This document shows positions 17,836-26,651 of a DNA stretch of 64,000 nucleotides, one piece after another. The notes below the pieces were generated by a model. That model was given only the letters and a program-made list of their open reading frames with translations. It was not told where the DNA came from and did no database searches. A program made the position numbers and the translations under genes. This DNA comes from Henriciella sp. (GTDB lineage Bacteria > Pseudomonadota > Alphaproteobacteria > Caulobacterales > Hyphomonadaceae). Positions within the stretch are counted from its first letter, which is position 1. The number at the start of each line of letters is the position of its first letter. Where the stretch lies: NCBI GenBank assembly GCA_013213785.1, contig JABSPZ010000007.1:1-64000 (forward strand). Reading direction: 5' to 3'.

Positions 17836-18060
17836 CGCACCTCTGATCAATTCACGGCGAATGTCAGCGACGTTGTGCAACTCCGAATATCTGTGTCCGC
17901 CGCTTCAGGCACGGGCGGCTTCACCATGCAAGACGAACGCGACAGCTATGTCGTGGTAGATCTCTACGCTACCTATCGGCCTGACTTTGTTGAAGGCCTA
18001 CGCTTGGACGTCGGCGTCGATAATGTATTCGACGAAGAATATGAGCGCGGGGCTTTTTAA
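17836..18060 (+). pseudogene. TonB-dependent receptor 3' remnant
   Basis: Directly after the amine oxidase remnant, and in the same frame, the translation becomes that of the end of a TonB receptor barrel: DSYVVVDLYATYRP, then GLRLDVGVDNVFDEEYERG. It stops at 18058-18060 without the usual last strands. There is no start codon of its own with a ribosome site. It is a different receptor from the truncated one at 12.5-13.9 kb, which keeps its own C-terminus. Confidence 0.72.
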
Positions 18061-18187
18061 AGACTCCGCATACGGCTGTCCCTTTGAAAACATTAACGAT
18101 ATTCGCAAGAATCGACCGGTCTACATTAATCATAACGAAAACCACTTGTGGTAGAAGCTCAGTTAACAATCGAATTGAGATTTCGCT

Positions 18188-19264
18188 ATGACCGCACCGC
18201 TGGCTTCGAGCCAAGCCACTGATACGGAGTTTGACGACGGGCGGCGCGATAAAGCGATCTATCGCCTTGCGGGCACAGCTTTCGATTTGATCGAGAAGCA
18301 CGGCACGCCTCCAAGCCCGATGACGTATACGATGTGGTATGCCTATGCCGCTCAGTCACCAGATATTGTCTCACGCGAGGTCGATGAAATCCTCTCTGTG
18401 CATGGTAAAATCAGCCATGAGCAAATCGAGGACGTGTTTGAAGCGCATCTTTCCGCATCTTACTTTCAAGACAGCAGCGAACGGGTCAGCCAAGCGATTG
18501 AAACGTCGCTCAATGATGTCAGTGAACTGATCGCGCATACAAGCTCAGAGACAGATCTCGTGCGCGCCCAATTAAACGTCGTAGGCTCCAACATCCCCAA
18601 GCGGCCAAAGCGCCGAGATGTGGTCGCGATCTTCGAACAGTTGATGACGACCAATGCGCAAATGTCGACCATGACAGACACGTTGGCGATGCAACTGGAG
18701 CATTCTCGCGAACAGGTGCGCCAGCTCAACGAAGAGTTTCAGGAAATCAAAAAGCAAAGCCGCACCGACACCCTGACGGATGTCGCAAATCGGCGGGCCT
18801 TCAATGAGCGTCTTTCATACATTCACGAAAAGGCCATGCGGTCTGGCGATACGTTCGCGCTCGCTTTGATCGACCTGGATAAGTTCAAGTCCATCAACGA
18901 TACGTTTGGGCACCCGATGGGCGATGAAGTCCTCGCTCACTTCGCAAAACTGATCATCGGCACGATCGAGAAGGACGATTTCGCAGCCAGAATTGGCGGT
19001 GATGAGTTCGCCGTGATTTTCCCAGGTCAAAATGCACAGACAGCATATAGCTCTCTTGTCAGCCTTAAGCTGCGACTAGAGCGTGCCGATATTCACGAGG
19101 AGCTCTCTCGCGATAGTCAGCACCAAGTGACCTTCTCTTGCGGCATCTCTCAATGCGGCAGAGGTCAGTCCATGGAGGACCTGATCGCAGCGGCAGATGA
19201 CGAATTATTACGGGCGAAACGTAAGTCGCGAAACTTTATCGCTGTCCAAGGAAAGCGTCGCTAA
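18188..19264 (+). CDS. Diguanylate cyclase (GGDEF), soluble
   Basis: A 358-residue protein that would make c-di-GMP from GTP. The N-terminal 180 residues are a soluble helical region without transmembrane segments, ending in a likely coiled coil (QLEHSREQVRQLNEEFQEIKKQ). The GGDEF domain starts at DTLTDVANRRAF and includes LIDLDKFKSINDTFGHPMGD and the intact active site GGDEF at 270-274. The inhibitory I-site position reads EKDD (261-264), not RxxD, so product inhibition at that site is probably absent. It faces a broken diguanylate cyclase on the other strand. Confidence 0.92.
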   Translation: MTAPLASSQATDTEFDDGRRDKAIYRLAGTAFDLIEKHGTPPSPMTYTMWYAYAAQSPDIVSREVDEILSVHGKISHEQIEDVFEAHLSASYFQDSSERVSQAIETSLNDVSELIAHTSSETDLVRAQLNVVGSNIPKRPKRRDVVAIFEQLMTTNAQMSTMTDTLAMQLEHSREQVRQLNEEFQEIKKQSRTDTLTDVANRRAFNERLSYIHEKAMRSGDTFALALIDLDKFKSINDTFGHPMGDEVLAHFAKLIIGTIEKDDFAARIGGDEFAVIFPGQNAQTAYSSLVSLKLRLERADIHEELSRDSQHQVTFSCGISQCGRGQSMEDLIAAADDELLRAKRKSRNFIAVQGKRR

Positions 19265-19321
19265 AGGCGGGGCTACGCGCTCGCAATCTTTTCAGGACGG
19301 TCGGTAAGGAACAGCTCCATA

Positions 19322-20224
19322 ACCCGCAGCATGCCCCAGCGTGTCATTAATTTGTTTAAAGCGATCCAGGTCGACATGAAGCACGCTAAGAGTGCCCTCA
19401 GAATCCTAAGCCAGCGATTTGAGCTTCGCCATATGCGATTCCAAGGCGCGCCGATTAGGAAACTCCGTTAGACTGTCATGCATAGCCTCATGCTCGACGC
19501 GGTCTTTCAAGAGCTCCAATTCTTGGTTGCGCTTAACCGCCTCGACCTTCGCGCACGTCACAATCTTTGACTGAGTTTCCAGATTTGAAATTGAGCGCCT
19601 CACGACGCGCTGTGCCGGCACAAAGATCAGCAATCCTTCGAGCAGCAAGATGACGAGCGCTGCGTAAAAAGACGCGTTCTGGATCAATTCTAGTCGACTA
19701 GCATCATCTGCGGCCTGCGCTTCAAACAGTGAAACGGCTTTGTTTAGGTCTCCCAACAATGCCTCGCTATCGAGGGCCAGCAACTGCATAAGCGCCGCTT
19801 CAGACAGTGACGGGTTCAGAGCGATTTGCCCTGCGATCTCGGAAAACTCGTAAACGCGTACATTCAGGTCCCGCTCCCCCAGGTACAGATCGACGAGGTT
19901 TTGTGACAGGTGAGGATCGGTGGACAGTGCACGCTGGGATTCTGTGAGTAAGTCGATACTCTGCTCCAGGCGGTCCCTCACACCGTCTTCATTGTGGTCC
20001 GTCGCTTGAAGGCTAAGAAATAGAATTCGCTGACTAAGCATCCGCTGACGACCACTCATATTGATCAGCTCAGCATTCCTCGCATTGGCCTCCAAAGCGA
20101 GTGATGCTGCAATATGGGTTGTGCTCAGCAAAGCAGCGATCAAAAAAACCGCCGCTGCATATCTCTTCCAGAGATGCTTTGGATTCCCTATCCAAAAAGC
20201 CTTTTTGAAAGCGGATGGCATCAA
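19322..20224 (-). pseudogene. Broken membrane diguanylate cyclase with PilJ/NarX-type sensor
   Basis: The first 271 codons encode a membrane anchor, a periplasmic sensor with the PilJ/NarX-type motif INMSGRQRMLSQRI, a second membrane helix (ALVILLLEGLLIFV), a linker, and the start of a GGDEF domain (HDSLTEFPNRRALE). A TAG at 19406-19408 then interrupts it. The same frame continues beyond the stop with unmistakable GGDEF sequence (LHVDLDRFKQINDTLGHAAG) to about 19322, where homology ends. The GGDEF signature itself is absent. So there is both a nonsense mutation and a 3' deletion; a cyclase is impossible, though the truncated sensor may still be made. Confidence 0.85.
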
Positions 20225-20361
20225 GAAATCCTCAGACCGAAAAACAACTTAGACTTGTATTTGTTGATTATTCGTTTCAGATTTTTTTGCGCTAGTCTTG
20301 CCTTTATCGTTGAGCTGAAGGCTCATCGATTTTATTTTGGCTAGGTCTTCGCGAGAAGCGT

Positions 20362-21033
20362 CTAGCTAAACCTGCGGATCATGTTTGAGAGGATCTTGGC
20401 GGAGATCAGCATTTCAGCAGATTGCGCCGAGTATTGCTTCGAGAGCTCCGACTTCAGATTGGTCATGTCGAACAGAAGCTCGCGGTCTTCACTGCGCTTG
20501 ATCCGGCTCTCGATCCACCCAACGCAAGCGAGCCGTATGCCGGATGTAACTGGTATAACCTGGTGCAGGCTCGTTGAGGGGTAGAGCACGAGATCGCCTG
20601 CCTGTGGCTTCATTTCAATTGATTGCCCGGCATGCTCAATTCGTAGCTCTCCGCCCTCATATTCGTCCCGATCAGTTAGAAAGAGCGTGAAGGAGAGGTC
20701 CGTTCGCATCTTATCTGCGCCGTGTGGCATGAGGGCATTATCGATGTGCAACCCATAGCCGCCGCCAGGCTCGGTCTTGCTGACGATCAATTTGGAGTAA
20801 CGCAGCGGTTGTGCCGCGGCTTGGACAACCGGGTGATCTTGGATCGCTGCAGTCAGTAGATCGCGAAGCTGGACGCCTGATCTAGACGATAGATCCGCCT
20901 GAAGATTTTGCTTCACCTCTCGCGCCGTAGGTCCTGCGGTTTCTGCCCCATCTGCCCAACGCAATAATTTGGTGAGCCCTCGCGCCTGCTCAAGCGCGTC
21001 TTTGTCCAAAACACCAGCAATCGTAATAAGCAT
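20362..21033 (-). CDS. PKHD-type Fe(II)/2-oxoglutarate dioxygenase (PiuC/YbiX family)
   Basis: A 223-residue hydroxylase with iron ligands His96 and Asp98 (YGLHIDNALM) and His157 (STSLHQVIPV), and Arg167 (GIRLACVGW) as 2-oxoglutarate contact. This family is commonly iron-regulated and lies beside siderophore receptors; here no receptor is adjacent. A Fur-like box lies 14-32 bases upstream of the start. Its substrate is unknown. Confidence 0.92.
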   Translation of the reverse strand: MLITIAGVLDKDALEQARGLTKLLRWADGAETAGPTAREVKQNLQADLSSRSGVQLRDLLTAAIQDHPVVQAAAQPLRYSKLIVSKTEPGGGYGLHIDNALMPHGADKMRTDLSFTLFLTDRDEYEGGELRIEHAGQSIEMKPQAGDLVLYPSTSLHQVIPVTSGIRLACVGWIESRIKRSEDRELLFDMTNLKSELSKQYSAQSAEMLISAKILSNMIRRFS

Positions 21034-21046
21034 TGAATTCCTACTT

Positions 21047-21065
21047 GCGAATGATTATCAATACG
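21047..21065. promoter_or_regulatory. Fur-like box between divergent genes
   Basis: GCGAATGATTATCAATACG matches the classic 19-base Fur consensus at 13 positions, including the central ATGAT and ATCA. It lies in the 75 bases between the starts of the PKHD hydroxylase and the lipoprotein gene, so it could control both. Alphaproteobacteria also use Irr and Mur, so the binding protein is not certain. Confidence 0.55.
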
Positions 21066-21108
21066 GTCATAGAGAGTGTGAGAAAAACGTAAACCTTGTA
21101 GGAAACCC

Positions 21109-21942
21109 GTGATGACAACAAGACTTAAACGCTGGACCCAGCTCGGACTCAGTGCAGCGCTCGCCAGCGGGACACTTGTTGCATGCGGCGCCCCAGAAAC
21201 GACGGCAGATCAATCAGAAGCTGAACTCGCCGCCCCGACACCGCCGATTGAAGCGGATGAACCCGCCGCCGCAGAAGCGGGTGAAGGCGAAGGTGGCGTG
21301 GTCTTCGCGAACGCTGTGACAGATCCCGTCGCGTTCCTATCAATCCTCGCGATCACAGAAGCGCATATTATTGCGGCGCGTGATGCGCATGCGCTTGGCG
21401 AGAACGAGGCCGCCGCTGAAATGTTCGCACACCCCGTATCCGAAGTCCTGTTCGAAAGCCAGTCGGTGTTTGAACAGCTCGGCGTTGTAGATTTCAGCGA
21501 TCTTCTGACGGAGACATCAGCCGCCATTTTTGCAGGCGAGACGCCCGAGCAAATCAACGTGCGCGCCGACGAAATCATCGCGGCTTTACGGACTGCAGCG
21601 ACAAAAGCCCCAGCATCAGATGCGAGTGCAGCCAGCGTTGCCGCTGGTGTTGCCGTCGACCAAATTGAACGCGCCGCGGACATGTACCGCATCGCGCTAG
21701 AGTCTGATGAGTATGAGCCTTATCTCGATGGCTATGGCTTTTTCAAAGCGGGGGAAGCCGTCTTCCTGGAGAGCGCCGAGGCGATTTCCACTGAGGATCA
21801 AGCCGCGGCCTATGCCATCAAAGATGCGATTGCAAAACTGGAAGACGCTTATCCAAGCGCTGTGCGTCCAGACAGTCTGGATGCCGATCTCGGCACGGTC
21901 ACAGTCGCAGCTTCAAACGCGGTGATCGCGGTCCAAAACTAA
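21109..21942 (+). CDS. Putative lipoprotein, helical, iron-linked by context
   Basis: A 277-residue lipoprotein with lipobox LVAC (Cys26), followed by an acidic Ala/Pro/Glu linker and a mostly helical domain (ITEAHIIAARDAHALGENEAAAEMFAHP and similar). The His/Glu-bearing helices recall imelysin or EfeO-like iron proteins, but I see no signature that proves it. It is divergent from the PKHD hydroxylase with a Fur-like box between them. I do not recognise the family; a role in iron handling is an inference from context. Confidence 0.75.
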   Translation: MMTTRLKRWTQLGLSAALASGTLVACGAPETTADQSEAELAAPTPPIEADEPAAAEAGEGEGGVVFANAVTDPVAFLSILAITEAHIIAARDAHALGENEAAAEMFAHPVSEVLFESQSVFEQLGVVDFSDLLTETSAAIFAGETPEQINVRADEIIAALRTAATKAPASDASAASVAAGVAVDQIERAADMYRIALESDEYEPYLDGYGFFKAGEAVFLESAEAISTEDQAAAYAIKDAIAKLEDAYPSAVRPDSLDADLGTVTVAASNAVIAVQN

Positions 21943-22874
21943 CCGTCTCTCAATAGCCACTTATCTAGCATCGCCTGTTTCTCTGCGAATTCGATGAGGG
22001 CGGCTTCGTGTGTCCTGTGCAACAGAGTGACCTGATCCCCAGGACGAATTTGACCGAGCAAATGTCGGTCACAACGGGCTATTGATGCGATCCGGGGATA
22101 GCCGCCCGTCGTTTGCGCATCGCTCAAAAGAACTATGGGCGTGCCAGATGGCGGGCATTGAATGGTGCCTGGAAACACGGGTGCGCTTTTCATCGTCCCA
22201 TCGCTGGCCACGCTCAGAGGATGCCCTTCGAGTGACACTCCCATCCGGGTCGCTTGACGACCAGCCGTGAAGGTTTCGCCAAAAAGAGCGGCGTGAGACT
22301 CCGGTGCTAAGAGTTCGGACTCTGAAGACAGACACGTTCGCAGTGCAAATGCATGCGTGAAGGTCGGGCGCAGCTTGTCGGGCGTTTGCAGAGTTTCGCT
22401 GACCATCGCCGCTCCGTTCGAAGCGAGCACATCACCCGCTTGGAGAGCGCGACCTTCATACCCTCCAAACGCGGCGGGCAGATAAGTCGACCGAGAGCCA
22501 AATAGCTCATCCGCTTTAAATCCTAAGCGGATGGCAAGATAAGTTCGCGCGCCGACATGCGGTGGATCGACTTTGATTTTGTCGCCCTTCCGCAAATGCC
22601 AGGTTGAATGCGGAGCCCTTTCAGCGCCTGACACTGAAAGATGCCCCACAGCGCCGGTGATCGCGACACTGCAATCAGTTTCAAGCTCGGCCTCAAACCC
22701 TCCGAACGTGATCTCTACGCAGGTCGCCTCATCGGTATTGCCAACAAGGCGATTGGCGAGCGCCATGGAAAGTGGATCCGCAGGACCCGCATATGGAATC
22801 CCAAGATGGCGATGACCGATACGCGGCGCGCCTTGAAGCGTGCTCTGCAAGCCGGCTTTCAGAATGCGTAACAT
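21939..22874 (-). CDS. pxpC: 5-oxoprolinase subunit PxpC (KipA family)
   Basis: A 311-residue subunit of the ATP-dependent 5-oxoprolinase PxpABC, which opens 5-oxoproline to glutamate in the cytoplasm. Family marks include LQGAPRIGHRHLGIPYAGPADPLSM near the start and the late segment VLLSDAQTTGGYPRIASIARCDRHLLGQI. The gene follows pxpB without a gap and overlaps the end of the convergent lipoprotein gene by a few bases. Confidence 0.93.
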   Translation of the reverse strand: MLRILKAGLQSTLQGAPRIGHRHLGIPYAGPADPLSMALANRLVGNTDEATCVEITFGGFEAELETDCSVAITGAVGHLSVSGAERAPHSTWHLRKGDKIKVDPPHVGARTYLAIRLGFKADELFGSRSTYLPAAFGGYEGRALQAGDVLASNGAAMVSETLQTPDKLRPTFTHAFALRTCLSSESELLAPESHAALFGETFTAGRQATRMGVSLEGHPLSVASDGTMKSAPVFPGTIQCPPSGTPIVLLSDAQTTGGYPRIASIARCDRHLLGQIRPGDQVTLLHRTHEAALIEFAEKQAMLDKWLLRDG

Positions 22875-23495
22875 CTAAACCGCCTTGAACTTCACACGCT
22901 GACCCGGGTGCAGCAGAAATGACTCGGCCGCGTCGGGGTCAAACAGCGTTTCTTGCGTTCGGCCGATAAGCGGCCAACCGCCAGGACCTGCGAGCGCATA
23001 GATGCCCGTGAATGCGGCGCTGATCCCAATCGATCCGGCTGGTACGCGCGGCCGAGGCGTTCCAAGACGGGGAATTTCGAACGTGTCTGGCAGCCCAGAA
23101 ATGTAGGAAAATCCGGGCGTAAAGCCAATCATCTCAACCAAATGCTCTGCCTCAGCATGCAGCGCTATGAACGCGTCTTCGCTCAGGTCCATCGCTGCAC
23201 ATATGGAGGCGAGGTCCGGGCCGAACGCGCCGCCATATTGAACCGGGATCTCAACGACCGGCAGGTCGATCTTATCCTCGACAGAGATTGACCGGATCCC
23301 TGCAAGCCAAGCTTCAACTTGTGTTGCGCGCGCGGGCGCAAAACGAATGGCGACTCGGTCTAGGCCCGCAACAACATCCTCTGCCATCTCAGCAGATCGA
23401 AGCTCACGCGCAAGCGTTTGCGCCTGTCTTGAAGTCTCGACCTGAAACTCAATCACATCATCTGCGATCCGAACTGGCGTCAGGTCGGCGGGCAC
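22875..23495 (-). CDS. pxpB: 5-oxoprolinase subunit PxpB (KipI family)
   Basis: A 206-residue subunit with the allophanate hydrolase subunit 1 pattern: PVQYGGAFGPDLASICAAMDLSEDAFIALH, then GFTPGFSYISGLP, then RVPAGSIGISAAFTGIYALAGPGGWPLIGRT. It acts with PxpC and PxpA. Its start overlaps the end of pxpA by 16 bases, typical of one translational unit. Confidence 0.93.
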   Translation of the reverse strand: MPADLTPVRIADDVIEFQVETSRQAQTLARELRSAEMAEDVVAGLDRVAIRFAPARATQVEAWLAGIRSISVEDKIDLPVVEIPVQYGGAFGPDLASICAAMDLSEDAFIALHAEAEHLVEMIGFTPGFSYISGLPDTFEIPRLGTPRPRVPAGSIGISAAFTGIYALAGPGGWPLIGRTQETLFDPDAAESFLLHPGQRVKFKAV

Positions 23496-24226
23496 AACTT
23501 TATCCCGTGTCGCTCAAGCGTCGCCTTAATCGATTGCGCCGCTGCAAACGCCCCCGGCGTATCGCCGTGGACGCAGATGGTTTCGACTGGCAAAGCAATC
23601 GTCTCGCCGGGATAGGTCACGACTTCTTTTCGCGTCGCCATTGTCAGCGCTTGATTGGATTGAATATCGGCGTCGTGGATGACCGCGCCGTCTAGGGTTC
23701 GATCGCGCAAGCGGCCGTCAGATTCATAAGCACGATCCGCGAAGCCTTCGGCCACGAAGGATATGCCATGCGCCTCAGCAGCGGTTTGCAGCTTAGAATC
23801 CGGCGGCCCGAACAGCGCTGCTTCGGGTAGCAAGTCGCGCAGCACAGCGACCACGCTCTCGGCCAGTCCTGCGTCGAGGGCCGCCATGTTATAGAGCGCG
23901 CCGTGCGGCTTGAGGTGCGTCAGCGAAACCCCGAGCGCCTCTGCCTCGCGTTTCAACGCAGACACTTGCTCTCGCAAACTCGCTTCGAGCGGCGCACCTG
24001 AAAGCGACGACTTGGTCCGGCCAAAGTTCTCACGGTCGGGAAAAGACGGGTGGGCTCCTGCCGCGACCTGGTTCTCTTTGGCAAGTCTGAGCGCTGTGCG
24101 CATTGAGTCAGCATCGCCTGCATGCCCGCCGCACGCGATATTGCAGCTCGTCACAACTGACATCAGCGGCGCATCAAACGCGCAGCCTTCACCGAGATCA
24201 GCGTTGAGATCTAAGCGCGCACTCAT
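23480..24226 (-). CDS. pxpA: 5-oxoprolinase subunit PxpA (LamB/YcsF family)
   Basis: A 248-residue LamB/YcsF protein. It starts LDLNADLGEGCAFD, followed by SCNIACGGHAGD and AAGAHPSFPDRENFGR, and later HLKPHGALYN and ETICVHGDTPGA, all characteristic of the family. It completes the PxpABC set. The ATG overlaps the stop of the upstream transporter (ATGA). Confidence 0.95.
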   Translation of the reverse strand: MSARLDLNADLGEGCAFDAPLMSVVTSCNIACGGHAGDADSMRTALRLAKENQVAAGAHPSFPDRENFGRTKSSLSGAPLEASLREQVSALKREAEALGVSLTHLKPHGALYNMAALDAGLAESVVAVLRDLLPEAALFGPPDSKLQTAAEAHGISFVAEGFADRAYESDGRLRDRTLDGAVIHDADIQSNQALTMATRKEVVTYPGETIALPVETICVHGDTPGAFAAAQSIKATLERHGIKLCPPT

Positions 24227-25428
24227 GCCATCACACCTGCTGCGCGCAGGATCGAACGCACCCCAAGGCCAAGCGTAATCAGCACAATCGCGCCGCCAGC
24301 AACATTCGCCATCATCGTATTGGTATGCGCGCCGAGAAGATCTTTGCGGTTCATCACATAGAGTAGGAAAGCAGCGATGATCGGCAGAAGCAATCCATTC
24401 GCATATTGCGCGATCAGGATCAGGGAAATGGGCCGAATACCGAGCAGGCTGATCGCCGCGCCGACGACAACCACGAACAAAGCTGTCCCCCGGAACAGTT
24501 TCGATTTGCGATCTTCATCGCCGCCAATGATCTCACTCAATGCAAAGGCTGTCGCCATCGGCGCCGTGATCGCGGACGTGAGCCCGGCTGCGAAGAGGCC
24601 AATCCCGATCAAATAGCGCGCCGCCTCGCCAAACGCAGGTTCAATCGCACGTGCCATATCCGCCGCACTGGAGATTTCCAGCCCGCTTTTGAACAGACTG
24701 CTTGCCGCGGTCGAAAGGATCAGAATTGATACCAAGCCCCCCAGGCCGATGGAGATTGCCGAGTCAGTGCGTGCCGCCCCAGTGTCTTCCCCGTCCGCCC
24801 ATTTGCGCCGGGCCGCAGCCGCATGCAGGAACAAATTGTATGGAACGATTGTGGTTCCGATCAATGCAATCGCCGTCAGAGTTCCACCATCGGGAATGCG
24901 CGGCACTAGGCCTGCGAACAGTGCGCCAAAATCGGGCTGCACAAAGATCACGCTCAAGACGAAGGCGGCGCTCATGATCAAGACGAGCCCAACGAGCAGC
25001 TTTTCCAAGACTTCATAGCGGCCAATGAAAACGATCACGCCGGCCAACACAGCGAGTCCAGCCACCAGTACAGATTGCCCGGGCGAACTTGCACCAAACA
25101 GAGCGTCCAAACCGAGTGCACCCCCGCTCAGATTTCCGCCTTCATAGGCACAATTCCCAATTAATAGAGCTGCGAAGACGAGACCGCCGGTCGCCCATTT
25201 GATCGCAGGCGCGGGCGCGCTTTGCATCAAAGCCTCGCCCAATCCAAGCCGCGCCCCAGTTCCCAAGCGCGCCGCCATATCTTGTAAGATTATCGTTGCA
25301 ATGGTCGCAAAGACTAGGGCCCAAATCAGCGCGAAGCCAAAATTAGCACCAGCGAGCGTGCAGGCTGTGACGGTGCCAGGGCCAATAAAAGCCGCCGCGA
25401 CCAAGACGCCTGGACCAAAATTGCGCAT
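24223..25428 (-). CDS. NRAMP-like divalent metal/substrate transporter (YcsG type)
   Basis: A 401-residue membrane protein with about 11 hydrophobic segments. It begins FGPGVLVAAAFIGPGTVTACTLAGANFG, an NRAMP-like TM1 with the DPGN motif replaced by GPGT. NRAMP relatives lacking the metal-binding motif often sit in pxp operons (ycsG in Bacillus), where substrate import is suspected; this gene overlaps pxpA by four bases. So a role in 5-oxoproline uptake is more likely than metal transport, by context only. Confidence 0.85.
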   Translation of the reverse strand: MRNFGPGVLVAAAFIGPGTVTACTLAGANFGFALIWALVFATIATIILQDMAARLGTGARLGLGEALMQSAPAPAIKWATGGLVFAALLIGNCAYEGGNLSGGALGLDALFGASSPGQSVLVAGLAVLAGVIVFIGRYEVLEKLLVGLVLIMSAAFVLSVIFVQPDFGALFAGLVPRIPDGGTLTAIALIGTTIVPYNLFLHAAAARRKWADGEDTGAARTDSAISIGLGGLVSILILSTAASSLFKSGLEISSAADMARAIEPAFGEAARYLIGIGLFAAGLTSAITAPMATAFALSEIIGGDEDRKSKLFRGTALFVVVVGAAISLLGIRPISLILIAQYANGLLLPIIAAFLLYVMNRKDLLGAHTNTMMANVAGGAIVLITLGLGVRSILRAAGVMA

Positions 25429-25440
25429 GTCGCCCTACCC

Positions 25441-26559
25441 TTATTTTATGCCGCGCTGGGTGGTGAGATAGGTGGCGAAACTGGCGAGCCAGTGGCTGCC
25501 AGAATAATGCTCGTCAGAGACAGCCGCGATCCCAGTTTCCCGATGAAGCGCCGCTGATGCCTGCAAAGCCGCAATGCGTGGATCACCTTCTGGCAAAGCA
25601 CTCGCAATCCCTTCGAGCGCCCAGGCGCGGGACAAGTTCACGCCATCGAGATGGACCAGCTTGCCGTCCGACGCGTCCAAGACAACGCCTGGCGCGAGCC
25701 AATCGGAACTGCCATCCATGGGTATCTGCGGCAAGAACGCCCCGAGCCACGCAGAGAACTCAACACCGCTGAGGACACGGCGCATCAGGTCCGCTTCCAT
25801 CAAACAGGGCGACAGGAAGTCTTCCCCGGACGGCTCGTATGCCAGCGGGCAGTTCACGTCGGCGCGGTGGAAGGCAAGGACTTTGTCTGTCAGTTCTTGT
25901 TCAAACGCTTGATTACCAACGGTGCGGGCATAGTCGATCATCAGGCCGAAGGCGAACGCCGTTTGGTTATGCGTTCCGAGGCGCACCGGGTAAGATAGGT
26001 TCGGCAGCCAAGCCCGTGTCTTCGTAACGATGGCATCTTCGAGCGGGCGCAAAGTCTCTCGCCATACTGTGAGCTGCGCATCCTCGCTCTCTTCGAGCTC
26101 GGCAACGAGTTGCAGATACCAGGCGATCCCATAAGGCCGCTCAAACGCATTGCGACCCGGCGCCATGTAATAAGCCAGCTCGCCTTCGAAGTTTTCGGCG
26201 GTGAAGCTCTGCGCCAGTTTCTCTCTCATTTCATCCGCAAAGACTGTATCAGGCGCCGTGTTCAGCAAGCGTGTTAAAAGCCAGTGTCCGTGCACGGAGG
26301 AATGCCAGTCAAAGCAACCGTAGAAAGCGGGTGTCAGCTGATGCGGTGGACGTGCGTCCTCAGCCGACTGCATCACATGGCTGATCTTGTTCGGATACTC
26401 ACGATGCACGCAGTCGAGTGCCAGAATTGCGAACCGATCTTCGACAGTGACCGGGTCCGGTCGCTCTGTTTGCGTCTCGGTTACAGGCGGTTCGGCATCC
26501 TGCGCGCCAGAACAAGCGGTCAGTGCCAAAACGGCCAATGCCCCAATATAGGATTTCAT
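25441..26559 (-). CDS. DUF2891-family lipoprotein
   Basis: A 372-residue lipoprotein (lipobox LTAC, Cys16). The DUF2891 pattern is clear: DRFAILALDCVHREYPNKI, AFYGCFDWHSSVHGHWLL, LAYYMAPGRNAFERPYG and DEHYSGSHWLASFATYL. The family has an alpha/alpha-toroid look but no established activity. An in-frame extension of 19 codons is not signal-like, so the ATG at 26559 is used. It lies 12 bases upstream of the NRAMP-like gene and may be the first gene of the pxp transcript. Confidence 0.85.
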   Translation of the reverse strand: MKSYIGALAVLALTACSGAQDAEPPVTETQTERPDPVTVEDRFAILALDCVHREYPNKISHVMQSAEDARPPHQLTPAFYGCFDWHSSVHGHWLLTRLLNTAPDTVFADEMREKLAQSFTAENFEGELAYYMAPGRNAFERPYGIAWYLQLVAELEESEDAQLTVWRETLRPLEDAIVTKTRAWLPNLSYPVRLGTHNQTAFAFGLMIDYARTVGNQAFEQELTDKVLAFHRADVNCPLAYEPSGEDFLSPCLMEADLMRRVLSGVEFSAWLGAFLPQIPMDGSSDWLAPGVVLDASDGKLVHLDGVNLSRAWALEGIASALPEGDPRIAALQASAALHRETGIAAVSDEHYSGSHWLASFATYLTTQRGIK

Positions 26560-26651
26560 ATTGGTGATCCCTTTTACCCAACAATCGGCGCGAAGCATAA
26601 AAGATCGGACGAACAAGTCGATGCTATGCGTGAAGTTGTTTTATTGGGTCG

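Noticed and set aside
20339-20366. Hairpin GCTAGGTCTTC / GAAGCGTCTAGC at the end of the PKHD hydroxylase gene
   Set aside because: The stem needs wobble pairs and a bulge, and no T run follows on the minus strand; not a convincing terminator.
24223-25428. Annotation as an NRAMP manganese importer
   Set aside because: The DPGN metal motif of TM1 is replaced by GPGT and the gene is fused by overlap to pxpA, so a metal-transport call is not supported.
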